A program made the translations under genes and the position numbers. A DNA stretch of 64,000 bases from Warburgia ugandensis (taxonomy: Eukaryota; Streptophyta; Magnoliopsida; Canellales; Canellaceae): contig CP141139.1 of NCBI GenBank assembly GCA_035236585.1, positions 23,638,990 through 23,702,989 on the forward strand, written 5' to 3'. Shown here piece after piece: positions 1-11,989 of the stretch; within the stretch, counting starts at the first letter, position 1; each line of letters begins with the position of its first letter. The notes beneath the pieces were generated by a model that saw nothing but the letters and a program-made list of their open reading frames with translations, had not been told where the DNA came from and ran no database searches.

Positions 1-934
1 AACCATGACCTAGTAAGGGTACTCGGTTATGAATAAAAGACTTTTTGCTTTGCATAAATGGGAACATTATTAAAAAGTCCTAATGACAAATTGATGTGAA
101 TAGTGAGATAGGCCTCTGGAAGAGAACATTTGACCCATGATGATAAATAGACCATTAACATTTGACATGAATTTGGATAAAATCTTCACGGAGAAAAGCA
201 TTTAATGAAGTCAATAATTATGAAACTGGATATAGAGTTAGGACATTTTACTTTCAGTATATGATAAGGTCCTCGATGGAAGATGCTACAAATTGGCTTT
301 CATTTTTTAATGTAACTTTGGTCGAGGAATAAAGTCACATATGGAAAATGACAGACAGTTGAAATTCGAAGTTAATCAAGGGTTTAGTTATAGAGCACAT
401 GATACCATGTTAGTTATTGAAGTATCTTGGGGACAAATATAAAAGGTAAGAAGAAAAGTTAGACACGATAGAAAGAAGGTAACTTTTTTTTGGACTTGTA
501 GATGATGAAAGAGATCACAAGATGAAAGGGATTATCCTATGATATTCAAAATAGGAGAAATAAGATCATATGATCTCAAGGAAGTATGGAGTAATTTATA
601 CATGAATAAAGAAGCATGATCCTACGAGGAGACTATCCTATACATGATGAGAAAAGTATAGGCATCTAAGGATTTCGAGATAGATGAATTACAGCTAGAA
701 ACCGGTATTGTTAAATTGGCACGTATGGGAGTATGCATCAGAGTACGCAGCGAAAGCGGCCCTTATAGGTAAGGCCTTGTAGAAGGAACAATAAAAATGA
801 TAAATTGAGGTTGAGCCTAGATTTGATTCCTAAGGGGGGAATGCATTCACCAAGAAGTTATCTAAGAGACAAAATACCTCGAAGATGAGAATTTATGGAA
901 TTTCGAGGACGAAAATCTTTTAAGGGGGTAATAA
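1..934 (+). mobile_element. 3' internal end of a Tekay/Del-like Ty3/gypsy element (truncated by window edge)
   Basis: The block runs directly into the LTR that starts at 935. Its last bases carry the layout typical of plant chromoviruses: a stretch reading 'tttcgaggacgaaa', then 'ttttaagggggtaataa', then the LTR. Upstream the reading frames are broken in every phase and no chromodomain or integrase could be read. A phrase around 355-400 (KFEVNQGFSYRAHD) faintly resembles the LKQG...Y pattern of gag. If real, gag would lie less than 600 bases from the 3' end, which would mean a deletion derivative without pol. The assignment rests on the 3' end signature; the gag hint is weak. Confidence 0.7.
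921..934 (+). other. Polypurine tract of the family A element
   Basis: The sequence 'taagggggtaataa' lies immediately 5' of the LTR start (TGTAACGCCC at 935). This is the expected place for the primer of plus-strand DNA synthesis and fixes the LTR boundary and its orientation. Confidence 0.75.
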
Positions 935-1288
935 TGTAACGCCCGAGCAATTTACGCTATTTTGGACATTTTATGGGAAATAAACTGTGTTAAATGTGTC
1001 ACTTTATTTAAAATAGTAACCCAAGGAATTTGGACCATTAGATTCTACTTGAAAAATGGAATCCAAAACCTCAAAGAATGCCAAAAATAGAGTTCATATG
1101 AAGAAGTTACGATTGTTTAAAGATCAAGGGCAGTTCTGTAATTAAAATAGAAAATGAAAAAGAATGAAAAACGCAGGGGGCCATTTTGATAATGGCACCC
1201 CCTGTCGTCTTCCTCCTCTAGACTCCTCTAGAAACCCCATTTCCAGAGGTTTCTACCACCGCCATTAGCAGCATCGCCATAGCAAGGT

Positions 1289-1296
1289 TATAAAAA
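1289..1296 (+). promoter_or_regulatory. TATA box of family A LTR
   Basis: TATAAAAA lies about 350 bases into the LTR, just before a pyrimidine-rich stretch (CTCTATCTCCCCC). The inverted copy has TATAAATA at the matching place (14210-14217). This is the likely start of the LTR transcript. Confidence 0.6.
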
Positions 1297-1710
1297 GCTC
1301 TATCTCCCCCTCTCCAAAACACGAGTTTTCCACCCCTTTCGAGACTGGGGTTTTCAGTAAAATCAGAAACCCGTCTCAAACCAGTCATCCCTGAGTTTTC
1401 TGGCAATGGCCAGGCCCAAGTTAGGCCAGCCATTCCCGTCTCCCCATTCCCCTCTCTTCTTTCCGGTCTTGGCAATGGGGTTTCCCCCTTCTTCGAGTTT
1501 TCCAGCAACCAAGGGTTTAGGTAGGCAACCTACCAGGTAGGAGGAGCGCCATCTCTGGCTGTCAGGTAAGCTCTCACCTCCCTCTTGCATTTTCTCCCTG
1601 GTTTTCTCCTTGTTCCGGCCTAGATCCATGCTGGATTTGGTGAGTTCCGGCCGAAAATCCATGAATTTCTGGGGAACAAAACCAGACGGGTGAAAAACCC
1701 ATCCACAGTA

Positions 1711-1866
1711 GCACGTCCCAGGGATGCACGAGCGTCCCTTGGGTGTGGGCGTCCCAGGGTGCACAAGCGTCCCTGGGGTGTGGGTGTCCCAAGGTGCACA
1801 AGCGTCCCTGGGGTGTGGGCATCCCAGGGTGCACAAGCATCCCAGGGGTGTGTGGGCGTGACGCGC
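1711..1866. repeat. 35-bp GC-rich minisatellite inside the LTR
   Basis: Units beginning GCAC recur at 1726, 1761, 1796 and 1831, an exact 35-base spacing, each containing GTCCC and GGGGTGTGGG. A partial unit precedes them at 1711. It lies downstream of the TATA box, so it would be transcribed. Both strands stay open for tens of codons because the unit is low in A and T; the resulting proline/histidine/threonine-rich reading frames are artefacts. Confidence 0.9.
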
Positions 1867-3317
1867 AACCGTGCCGAGCTCCCTAGGGTGACTGTCACAT
1901 GCGTGCCGCACACGGACAGATGCCCGACTTGACCGAGATGCACGAGTGTCCCAAGAACTAGGACGTGCGTGCAACCCTGCCTAAGACTCATCTGTACAAC
2001 GCCATCCAGGATGCACATCTTAGCGCGCCATTCAGATGTGCGCTCCACACCATTTGGACAGACGCATGAGAGCTAATGTGGTTTAGGTACAACCAGGGCA
2101 CGCACGCATCCTAGAACCTATGGCGCAGGGCCCAAATTGACAGATCTGGGTCATCCATTAAGGCGCGCACACATCTTAGAAACCATGATGTGCGGACCTA
2201 ATGAGACTAAAAAGTTAGGATCAGAGGACAATTTACAGAGTTAATCATTGAATAGTACATCCCTATCATAGGATCTAGCCTGACAATGAATTAGGTAAGG
2301 ACCATAGACCCTAAAAGGCAGATCTAGTGATCTAATTTCTAGATGGATTGAAATTGATAAGGACTCCTTGTATCCATTCATACCCAGGAGTTTATAAATG
2401 AGACCCAAGCATGGGTTGAGTGATGATGGATGCGACTCCAGGAGACTTTGTGGTAGGTGCTCTATCGCTACTAGACTTTTTAAAAGAGCTATGATTGTTT
2501 TGAGAATGCATGTTTTAAGTATAAGTATATGACTTGTTTAGCATGACTTAATTTAGTGTACATATGATAAATACACTATGCATAGACATGTTTGGAAACA
2601 ATTGCATATAGTGCATGATTTGTGAGCATTGAGTTCTTGAAAAATTGCATGTCCTTGAGGATTACCAAAAGACGCTAGAGTGCCCAAAAGACACTAGGTA
2701 GGCAGTTGTGAGGGACCCAAAGAGGACAGGTTTTGACAAAGGGGTTTTTGCTTATTTGATCTTATATGAATTGGGCTAATAAGCTCGTGGGCGCTACGTC
2801 AAGAGGTCTGGGTTGGCCTCCAGCCTCTACCACTATTAGGTGGAATAGGTACCACGTCCAAAAAGGACAATGTCCCTACATCGACTGCGTGTGGTACAGG
2901 GGGCTACCACTAGTGTCACGTCACTGGGTTGATGTGTCATATGCCCCGTGGAAGCTATGACCGAGTGTCCTTAGGTACCAGGGGACCACACGGTGACGAG
3001 GTCATGGGCATAGTTGGGCCCTATGGTTTTGTGGACTTACTTGCATTGCATATGGCATGACATGAGGTTGGTCGACCTTACCATACCATATATCCATGAG
3101 TTGGATTTAGTTGAGCATCTAAGCATATCATTATGTTTATGATATATATATACTTTCGACTTGGATTATGCTATTCTTTAAGTCATCAGTATTCCAATTC
3201 GACAGTGGTTTTTAATATCAATATTGAACATGATTGTTCGAACATGCACATGTTTTAAAGAGCATATGATTTTAAACATAGCATGCATTGTAAAACTAGA
3301 AGTGATAGACTCCTACT

Positions 3318-3361
3318 GAGTATAGTATATACTCACCATATCCTTAACATTTTTTAGGATA
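3318..3361 (+). other. Stem-loops near 3' end of family A LTR
   Basis: GAGTATA and TATACTC form a 7-base stem around GTA (3318-3334). TATCCT and AGGATA pair around a T-rich loop just after (3339-3361). The position corresponds to the conserved stem-loop of family B LTRs, upstream of the shared 'agacatgtatttgt' block. Confidence 0.5.
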
Positions 3362-3866
3362 GCTCCATTTACGAGTAGAAGACGCCTATGTTAGTGCTAC
3401 GAGCAAGTAAATCAAAAGGAGACAATCATACATGTAAGTAAACTCTCTACCCTTGGGACATGTATTTGTATTTAATTACAGTTGGGCTGTGAGCTGTGAC
3501 TGGATAGACTTGGGAAAACACTTACGATTTCTAAATTTTTTCAAAAACTACTTTGGTTGTTATGAAAGAAAATGACACTCGAGGTTTTCAAAATGAGTTT
3601 AAAACTAAAGGTTTTTCGCTGCATTGCATGGTTTTTATAAAATGGTTTTCAAATAGGGATGCATCCCGCCTTAGGAATTAGATATTGCATTTAAAAATGC
3701 ATGGGAAAATCTGGGTCGTCACACACCATACATTAAAAACTCTCAATACATTACAATGCTTTCAAATAAAAATACATGTCTTCAAAGAAAATACTTTGGT
3801 TGATTATTCTTCCAAATCTTCTTAAGTCTTCTACAGTCTTGAGCTTCTAACCCTCCTTCTCTATAT

Positions 3867-3906
3867 CTGAGGTATTGTAAACATGGAAACATTTACAATA
3901 GCTTAG
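3867..3906 (-). other. Conserved LTR stem-loop, family B copy 1
   Basis: GTATTGTAAA and TTTACAATA pair around a loop, extended outward by CTGAG and CTTAG with two mismatches. It is followed by AGCAAGCTATGCTTGG, which itself can fold. The same structure recurs at 21245, 24223, 35605, 40674 and 51629. Confidence 0.7.
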
Positions 3907-4680
3907 CAAGCTATGCTTGGTAGGGGATACAAAAATATACTACTTCACTAATATAAGAATACATACGTCAGTCATTAGTCCATCATGGTTCTCCATTCAT
4001 GAGTTATCTTAACATAGAGTATATACGTTATTTATGTAGTATAGGACAAATTAGTTAAAATAGTGAAGATTACTCAAAACTTGTTCCTTCCCCTGGCTAT
4101 ACTTCCACTTAAGAAATCAGTATTCAACCAATCCTCATATAGGGATTTTCTTTCCAAGAACTCATGTAGGGCATCTCATCATGTCATGGTTACATTATGC
4201 CTATCATATGTGCACCATAATGCAAAATATATCAAGACTACTATGCAATAGTCTCAATCCGTATAGCATGCCCAGATAACCACAATAATCCACTGAGACC
4301 AACTATGGAAATAACAAAATCCATGTCCTCATGGGGTGGACCATGGCTGTCACAGTGGTGGTTTTCCCATTATTGCCCCACCCAACATTTAACCTCTCTT
4401 TGGGCATGGTATCCATCATATAAGTTTCAGGAAGCAAGTGACCAAACCCTTATAACTTCCCTAGCATAGCATCCCTAGTCTCTAACTCTGTGTAAAACAA
4501 AATCACAAACCACCATGCTTATATGTAAAATACATTGTATATATTAGACGATGTGTCTGTTTAACTAAGGCTGGAATATTTTTGATGCCCTATTCTTAGG
4601 GTTTCCTTAGTCTACACATCACATTACTTCCACCCCATTTGATTTAATCATTAGATTTGATCAATTGAATCAGATTATGA

Positions 4681-4810
4681 GGTTGGATCACTTAGTTAGA
4701 TCATATGGTTGGATCATATAGTTGGATCATATGGTTGGATCACTTGGTTGGATCATATGGTTGGATCACTTAGTTAGATCATATGGTTGGTTTACTTAGT
4801 TGGATCATGA
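4681..4810. repeat. 13-bp minisatellite, ten units
   Basis: Ten consecutive 13-base units fill the interval exactly. Variants are GGTTGGATCATAT, GGTTGGATCACTT, AGTTGGATCATAT, AGTTAGATCATAT and one GGTTGGTTTACTT. Nine of the ten contain GATC. The array lies inside the family B LTR and was not seen in the other copies. Confidence 0.95.
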
Positions 4811-5339
4811 CTGTGCTAAGGTACTAAGCATACTTATATCATGAAGGTCTATAATTACAGACAAAGATCATGTATGCATACACATGAATCATTAATACAT
4901 TCTTGTACATCCACCTACCTCAAAGTAGTATCTTGATTCATACATCTCAAGTGGTATTCTTTCACATTGTTCATCATGGTATGGATTCATCCATTTGTCA
5001 AACCATACGTATAAAGTTATTTCTCTATATAAGTATGTATTTCTATAAGGGATGCCCTAATTTTTCCTTGAATCATGTCTGATCAAGGGTTTGAGTTCTC
5101 CATCTACATTTTTCTATGTATACATACATTGTTTCTACATATACATACTACAATATGACATTTCTACATATACATAATACAATACGACATTAGTAATCTT
5201 ATTATTTTTTACCATTCAAGATCCTCTGGATCTTTTCTGATCATCCTTATTTTGATTACAACTTTTATTAGGATTAGATGATTTATTAACCTTTTATGCT
5301 CTTATTATTATTACTTAACCAGTTAATGTTTTACTAGTT

Positions 5340-5500
5340 GAGGGTAGCTTATTTTATCTTAAGTCTAGACAGCTCCTCTTATGTCAAATTGGCTAAGCCT
5401 TACTAGTTGAATGGTTAAACACAAAATGGTTATTTCAATCCTCATGTAAGGAGGCATTTAGACCTCACAAACGTCAATGGAAGGTGGGGGAAGAGCGAGG
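5340..5500 (-). repeat. Block shared with the Athila-like leader, in family B LTR (reverse copy)
   Basis: On the minus strand it reads CATTGACGTTTGTGAGGTC, then TAAATGCCTCCTTACATGAG, then GTCTAGACTTAAG. The same order appears in the Athila-like 5' leaders at 16660-16830 (reverse) and 61130-61250, and in the family B solo LTRs near 39102 and 49878. Confidence 0.7.
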
Positions 5501-7915
5501 CTCTATTAGAGAAATCCTTTAACCATCATGTTCATCATCCACTAGATTGACCCTAGCTCAACTTTTCATAAGGTTCCTATGAGCATGTTAACCATAAGTA
5601 CTCTTTCTAATTGATTTTAATTAAATCCATGAAAATTATAATGTCATTCATAGAGTTTCGTTATTCGCCTAATTTGGACCAAGGAATTTATATTCCTTAT
5701 ATTATCCTACTAACTATGGTCCTTACTATCATTAAGTCCATGTCATACATTCCATGTAAATGTCTTTCTATTCTAATTTCATTTAATTACATTTTCAATG
5801 TAATATCCATTACATAAGCATTAAAGCATAAATAATTAAATAACTAAATCTACAATTAAATATACTAAATAATAAAAGGCAATTATAATAACATTCAACA
5901 ATTTAAACTCAAATCTAATATACCATAACTATCCATCATGATCCAACGGTCTTAATGGATTCTTATTCATATTTCATCTCTTTTAGGGTTTAGATATTGA
6001 TCTTTCAAATTCTTTTAGATCTAACAGATATTCTTAATGTAATTTCATTATTAGATCATTGATGCATCTCATCCAATGATCTGATCTTTCTTGATCTACC
6101 CGATCAAGAAGATCTTAAGTCCTTTTATCCAGTTTAAGGGCATATATCTTGATCTATCCCAAATCCTCATCATCCATTCCATAAATCCCTATAATCTTAA
6201 CTTAATATCTTCATCAAAACTCATCCATGCTGTTCAATCATCCTTTATCAAGGAGATTTCCATTCATTTTTTAGATTCTACTACTATTAAGGCTAGATCT
6301 CTTAAGATCTACCAATTCACACATATCAAACCCATGAATTTAAGTAAGTACATTATTATATCATCATCGAACAAGGTTTGATTGGTCTAATCATTCCAGA
6401 TCTTGTAAATCAAGGATGTCAATATACTTATCTACTTAATTTTAGGAAATGTAATGAATTAAAATAATGATTTTATTGGTTCAGTAGGTTCTACTCATTA
6501 TAAAGAATCCATCCCAACTTTCTAATCTCAATTTGGAGTTCAATTGAGATCAGAATTGAGATTTTAAGATTTCAGCCCATTTTAAGGGTTAAATTTCAAT
6601 CTTACTATTTTTGTTAATTTTCTTGATCTAGAAACATAGAAATTCTACTATGATCATGATCTTTAGGGTTTTGAGACCCTCTAAACACATCCATCAATTC
6701 ATATTTCCATTTTGGGATCATCTTGATCATGATCTACTATTGTCATTATGGATTTTTGTGATTATCACACTTAAATACAATTTAAAACATACATTTCATA
6801 AGTTCAGTACCTAAAACAAGTGATAAGGAATTATACAAAGTTTTAGATCTAAAATAAGAGTTATATCGATCCCTTAATTGAAGATTTAAGTTTTTAGTTC
6901 AAACAATTGACAGCCCAGATCAAATATGGGTAGTGCAGCTACGAAGTCGACTAGCGGCCCGCGCCCATTGTCGCCTATTGTAGGTAGTTGGGCAGAGATG
7001 TCTGGCTATAGGTGAGACAATCTAGATCTAGATTGTCAGATCACCCATGGCTAGATCTCCTCCATCCTTAATTATCAACAACCCATATTTCATCTACTAA
7101 GGCTTTTGGGCCCTAAGAATCCAGCCAATGGCTCAAAAGTTGCATCTGAGCTATGGATGGATGAGATCTTGACCCTTAGTGCTGGATCCATCATCTCTGA
7201 CATATCAACGGTAGGGGAAATCCAATGGATGCTGGAAAACTCCATGGAATAACTGAAATGAACTTAGGAAGGAGGGGGGTACTTACCTAGTTGGGTCCAG
7301 TGAAGAAAGCTTCAACGGAATTTCACTGAAAAAAGAATAAGAAAACCCTAGTGCCGGATAACACCTACATTCATGGAATTCTCCATCTCTATTGCTGTAG
7401 AAGGTGGCAGACTATGGGGTTTTTGAAGATCACCCCTGCTGAAGACATCAAATGGTGCAAGATCACCTTTTACTGGCCAGATTGGCTGGAATAACTTGAA
7501 AAACTCCATCGAAGATGGTAACTAGTATGTGATTGAATTTTGTTTTGAGTTTGCTAGAGATCCAAGAAGTGGATCATCATGGGACCAAAGGGCTTTTGTA
7601 GATCACCCTTATCTGACCAGATCCAATAGTGGAGATGTAATTTTAACAGCTCAATGGTGATGGCTAATTCAAATAGGGTTTCCCAAGCGAAAACCCAGTC
7701 TCCTTGGGGAAAACGCGTCCCTGGATGCCCTCGATGTCTCCACTAAGTCTGGAGTGTCGGGTGCCTCTGTGGACCCGCCCACAGAGAATAAGAGAGAAGG
7801 AGAGAAAGAAAGAAAAGTTGGGGATGATCGGGGAGGTTTCTAAAGCTGGAATTTTGGGGCATTCTAGGGGACCTTGTGAAGAACATTAGGAGAATTTTTG
7901 AGATTCTTTATGAGC

Positions 7916-7923
7916 TATTTATA
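7916..7923 (-). promoter_or_regulatory. TATA box of reverse family B LTR
   Basis: TATTTATA on the plus strand is TATAAATA on the minus strand, about 580 bases into the LTR. It matches TATAAATA at 36961 and 47693 in the other family B copies. Confidence 0.6.
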
Positions 7924-8502
7924 GAGGTGTTTTGAATTTTCCATGATTACTTATAATTATCACCTTGATTTCTTTTCATTATTAAATTGTTTTAGGATTC
8001 CCATTACCACCTCCTTCTCCACTAATAGGTGGTAGTGGTTTGACTCATGATGGCCTATTTTCTAGCCATTGGATTCCTTTGTGTGTCCCTTGTGGGCTCC
8101 ATGAAGATGTGAAAAGACCAATTTGCCCTTTTATAGAGAAAAATCCATTTTATTCTCCCGAGCTTGGAATTGAGCGTACTTAGTGGCTTCAGATTCATAT
8201 TTTTGAATACATTATAAATTTTGATGTCTTAGGTTTAGGTTATTTGTAGAATTACCATTTTATCCTTTTATACTTAAAAATGGAGAAAAATAAATGTTTT
8301 TCATCCGAATTTAGAATTTGTCATGCTTACAGTCATTCTGAAGGGTTCATCGATTTTGTTTTCAATTATACATGTCTTATCTCTTGATTTCACTTCTATG
8401 AGAGGTGCATTTTTAGTAACCCTAATATTCTAGCCTGAATTTCCTTCAAAATTTTAATTTCACTATTTATTCAATCTCCTTACAAAAATTAGGGGTGTTA
8501 CA

Positions 8503-9838
8503 ATATTTATGGATTTACAAATTTCATGCACCAGTCAGGATCATGGAGGATCTAAAAGGATGGATCACTCTTGAAGGTAGGAGGATTTTATGATGCATCT
8601 ACATGGGATGTACATGTTGAACACATGACCTTAGGTTGACAAGTGTAATGTTAATACTTGCATTAAATCCCCTAAAACCCTTATGATCCTTCCAAACACA
8701 TATGAAATAGTTAAGTTAGAATTGAGGACTAGACTCTAAGTGAATATGGAATTAAAAGATATTCCAGCATGGAGGTTGTGGTTTTGTTTTAAATAGGCAT
8801 AAGCTTAGGGATGCTATGCTAGGGGAGTTATAAGGGTTTGGCCACCCGCTTCTTGAAATTTGATGATTTGAAGATGCCTTGCCCTATGAAAGGCTAAAAG
8901 TCGACTGGAGCAATTATGGGAAGGCCACCACTGTGAAATTCCTGTCTCCCCATATGGGTAGTGACACAATATTTTCCACCGTGGTATTAATGGTAAATAG
9001 GACAGTTATCCGAGTGTGCTAGTATGGATCAAATTGCAGCATGATAGTCCTTTAATTATTTTGCACTATGATGCATATGAGATAGGCATAGTAAAATACC
9101 TTATGTTTTGCAATGATGAAATGCCAGGTAATTGTATATTACCAGTATTTTCTAAGAAGGGAAATTCCCAGTATAGTTGAAATACTAATTTCTCATAATG
9201 GAAAGAATTGAGCAGCTTAGTTGGAAATAATATTTGACTACTTTCATAAATTTGATGGATTTATCCATGTACAATATATATGTATAAGGATGTACATATA
9301 TTGCAAAGTAAAGAGTTAGATACATGAGTATGTTTATGAATAACGGGATTATGAAGTATTAGAATTATACTGTCAATTATTATGCTTCTTGAATCCCCTA
9401 CTAAGTATAGCTTGCAGAGAAGGAGAGTTAGGAGCTCAAGATTGTAGAAGACTTGAAGAGAATAATCATCAGGGTATACCCCTTGAAGACATGTATTTTG
9501 TTTTGTTTGAGAGTATTGAATTGTGATGAGGGTTTCATTGTATGGTGAGCTTTGAGTTTTGGATTATGTAATTTGGACAAGTATTGTAATGGATTTGGGC
9601 TATATTGTGAACCATTGGATGGATTCTAGAATTTAATAAAAATATATCCCTTTAATGGAATTTTTTCTTGTACAAAAATTATACTTATGTTAAGTATGAA
9701 GTGATGACTTGGGTTTTTCAAAACAAGTTCTAAAGAAAATAATTTCTATTGCTCTGTTTTGCAAAAAAACTTTACTACTAAGGGCCTTGCCTTTGAAAAT
9801 GTATTACAAAATGTGTTACAAAAAACTGGGTCTTCACA
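8503..9838 (+). mobile_element. Family B LTR, 3' third, forward
   Basis: It begins inside the LTR (TATGGATTTACAAA... then CAGTCAGGATCATGG), collinear with 39720 and 50655, and ends AACTGGGTCTTCACA at 9838. It meets the reverse family B LTR head-on at 8502/8503, so the reverse copy probably inserted into this one. The conserved stem-loop present in other copies is missing near 9415. Confidence 0.75.
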
Positions 9839-10696
9839 AAGAGTCATCAATCCAACATGAGATCAAGGTTAAGGAAAAGAAATGGATGCAATCAAATGAG
9901 CTAAATGTGGACAAAGTGGGCCCATTAAGCAAGCCATACATTTTCACCACCTTTGCATGGGAGCCATTCAAGCCACCTTAGCCATTAAAGCCATGAAAAT
10001 GGGTGATAAACACACAAGCCTTGAAGCCAACCATTGAAAGCACTTAATCCACCAAGGAATGAACCATCAAAGTGAGCCATCAGTCCAAGGAGGAGTGCCA
10101 CATGGAATCACAAAATTGGAGCATCAATTCAAGCAACTTTCCTATGTTAAAAGTGTGATTTTTAAGTGATTTTGTGAGATTAATGGAAAGAGTAAGATAA
10201 TTATGCATTAAGGAACCCATAAAGAGAGAAAACCCATATTCCTAATCCATTTTCTAACCCTAATCCATCAATCCTACTAGGGTTCCACGTTTTTAAGTGA
10301 AGGAGGGAGCAACCATCCAAAAGGAGGATGCCCCCCTAATTTCCTATTTGGTGATCAAGGGTTTCCTAAATAGGAAATCTTAGATCTACTTCAATTCAAG
10401 TAACTTCAAAAACCTAGATCTTTCCACATCTTTCCTGAACCTTATTCCTTGACTTTCCATCAACCAAACATCACAAAATTATAAGGGAAAGAGCTCCACT
10501 TTCCTTATAGGAAAAGGATACCTATATCCTTTTCAAAATTAGAAACCAGCTAGCCCATGCTTCTTATCTCTTTCTTATGTTATTTTTATGACATCATCTT
10601 ATTAATTCATCTTCCATCTAACCTTCGTCATTCAATACCTTAGCCTTTGGGCTACTTTCCTTATGTTTTACCTCTTCTTAACTTAAGAAACCACTA

Positions 10697-10707
10697 ATCT
10701 ATATATA
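10697..10707 (+). promoter_or_regulatory. TATA box of Athila-like LTR
   Basis: 'ctatatatagc' lies at the place where the sister LTR has 'ctatatatacc' (near 58738). Both precede a CATAC...AATTTTC block, so transcription probably starts shortly downstream. Confidence 0.5.
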
Positions 10708-11984
10708 GCCCCATAGTCCATACAAATTTTCCAAGTAGATGTAGGTGACACACCTTAAAATCTAGGTTTCCTTTGGTGTTATTTGCTGCTAGAATTTGGG
10801 ATTTCTTAGATGCTTTTCTTCCTATAGTTTTCTAGTTATTGTCTTAGTTATTTTCTCTCCAATTCATATTGGTAGTTTGCTTGCTTTGGTTTAGTTTTCA
10901 TTGCTTAGTTTCCATCATTTTGCTTTCTAGTTTTACACCTTTATTTCCATATAGTTATCTCCTTTCTTCTTTACATCAATTCTACTTGTTTTTCTTTGAT
11001 ATTCCATCAAGATTTAATTTATTTATTCTCTGGTAGCGACAACCAAAATAATATCTAGCTTAAATCATTGATTTCTTCAATTGAATTACATGTTTTCTAC
11101 CCTCTTTTTTTCTTAGTTTTGGGCAATTTTTCCTTATTCACCCACTTAGCCTTTGTTTCTATTGAATTTATTTTTGGGTTTTCATTGCATGTCATTATAC
11201 TTGTGAGCGTGAGCATTAGATTGGAATTTTGTTGTTGTTTAGATAGGATTTCAAGCTTTAGAAAAGTGTGCATTTTTTTATATTTTGTCTATGGTTTTAT
11301 GCTCATAATTTTGATGTAAATTGGATACAATTCAATGTACTTGAGATCTAGGTTATTTCTTGCATAAAAATTATGGTTTCAATAGTTTTCTAATAAAAGA
11401 TTTATTTACTGTTCTTAAGTACTGAAATCTGGAAATTGGTTTTTCCTTAACTTGTATTTTCCTGAATCCTTAGGTACCATTTAGATTTTCATGTTATTTA
11501 TTAGATAGCATAGTTTGTTTTTACAGTAACTCATTGTACGTGCATTAAATTTCACCATATTTACAGCTCTAGAATCATGTACAAAGTCCATAAACCATGC
11601 ATAATGGTTTTAAATCCCATTCCTTTTAGATTTTTACTTAATTTAGTTGCTTAATTTAGTTTTAACAGTATTTGATTTTTTTTTTTGCATCTTATTTTAG
11701 GTTTAGAAAGCTTCCTTTATGAATTTAGAAAGTTCTCTTTAATTATAGTTTTTGTACACATGCATGTTTCTAATTTGTTGTTAAAGTTAGTTAGATCTCA
11801 TTTGTTACTTATTTTTTCATGTTATTTTAGTTTTAAAAAGGTTCATAAATTAGTTTTAGAAAGTTTATAATTCTAGTTTAGGAAAGTGTTAATTTAGAAA
11901 GTTTCAATTTTAGTAGTTTCTTTTGTTTACATTCACTAGATTAATTCATGCTTATTTTGCATTTGTTTCCTTTAGTTAAATGCT

Positions 11985-11989
11985 ATTAG
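11985..11989. repeat. Target site duplication ATTAG (left)
   Basis: ATTAG immediately precedes TGTGACGACTC at 11990. The same five bases follow the other LTR end at 14635-14639. Confidence 0.9.

Larger units (their letters stand above)
935..3723 (+). mobile_element. 3' LTR, family A (Tekay/Del-like), about 2.8 kb
   Basis: It starts TGTAACGCCCGAG after the polypurine tract and ends CTGGGTCGTCACA, so it has the TG...CA ends of an LTR. A second copy lies inverted at 11990-14634; the two share their last 60 bases (ATGCATTT..., then CTGGGTCGTCACA against TGTGACGACTCGGG in reverse) and a middle block rich in GGCCACC and CCACGG motifs. The LTR contains a TATA box, a GC-rich minisatellite and a short stem-loop. 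It abuts a reverse family B LTR at 3724 that lacks its last ~260 bases, so the family A element probably inserted there. The 5' LTR would be left of the window. Confidence 0.85.
3724..8502 (-). mobile_element. Family B long LTR, reverse, 3' truncated
   Basis: Read on the minus strand it starts TGTAACACCCCTAATTTTTG at 8502, like the starts at 36362 and 47115. It runs collinearly with those copies to the 'gaagacatgtattttt' block at 3774. The last ~260 bases of the LTR are missing where the family A LTR abuts at 3723. Intact length would be about 5.0 kb. Five to six kilobases of this type occur repeatedly here with no coding capacity. Confidence 0.8.
9839..11989 (+). mobile_element. Athila-like LTR, 5' truncated, first part
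   Basis: It is collinear with the LTR at 57622-60239: the GAGCCATCAA and GGAGGAGTGCCA phrases, a TATATATAG box near 10700, then the long T-rich U5 with repeated 'tagaaagtt' phrases. The U3 start is missing where the family B fragment ends. A family A solo LTR interrupts it at 11990, and it resumes at 14640. Confidence 0.75.

Noticed and set aside
1218..2048. Reverse frames of 88-203 codons (for example 1363-1974 and 1620-2048)
   Set aside because: They overlap each other in several frames and consist of translated 35-base minisatellite inside an LTR; no domain is present.
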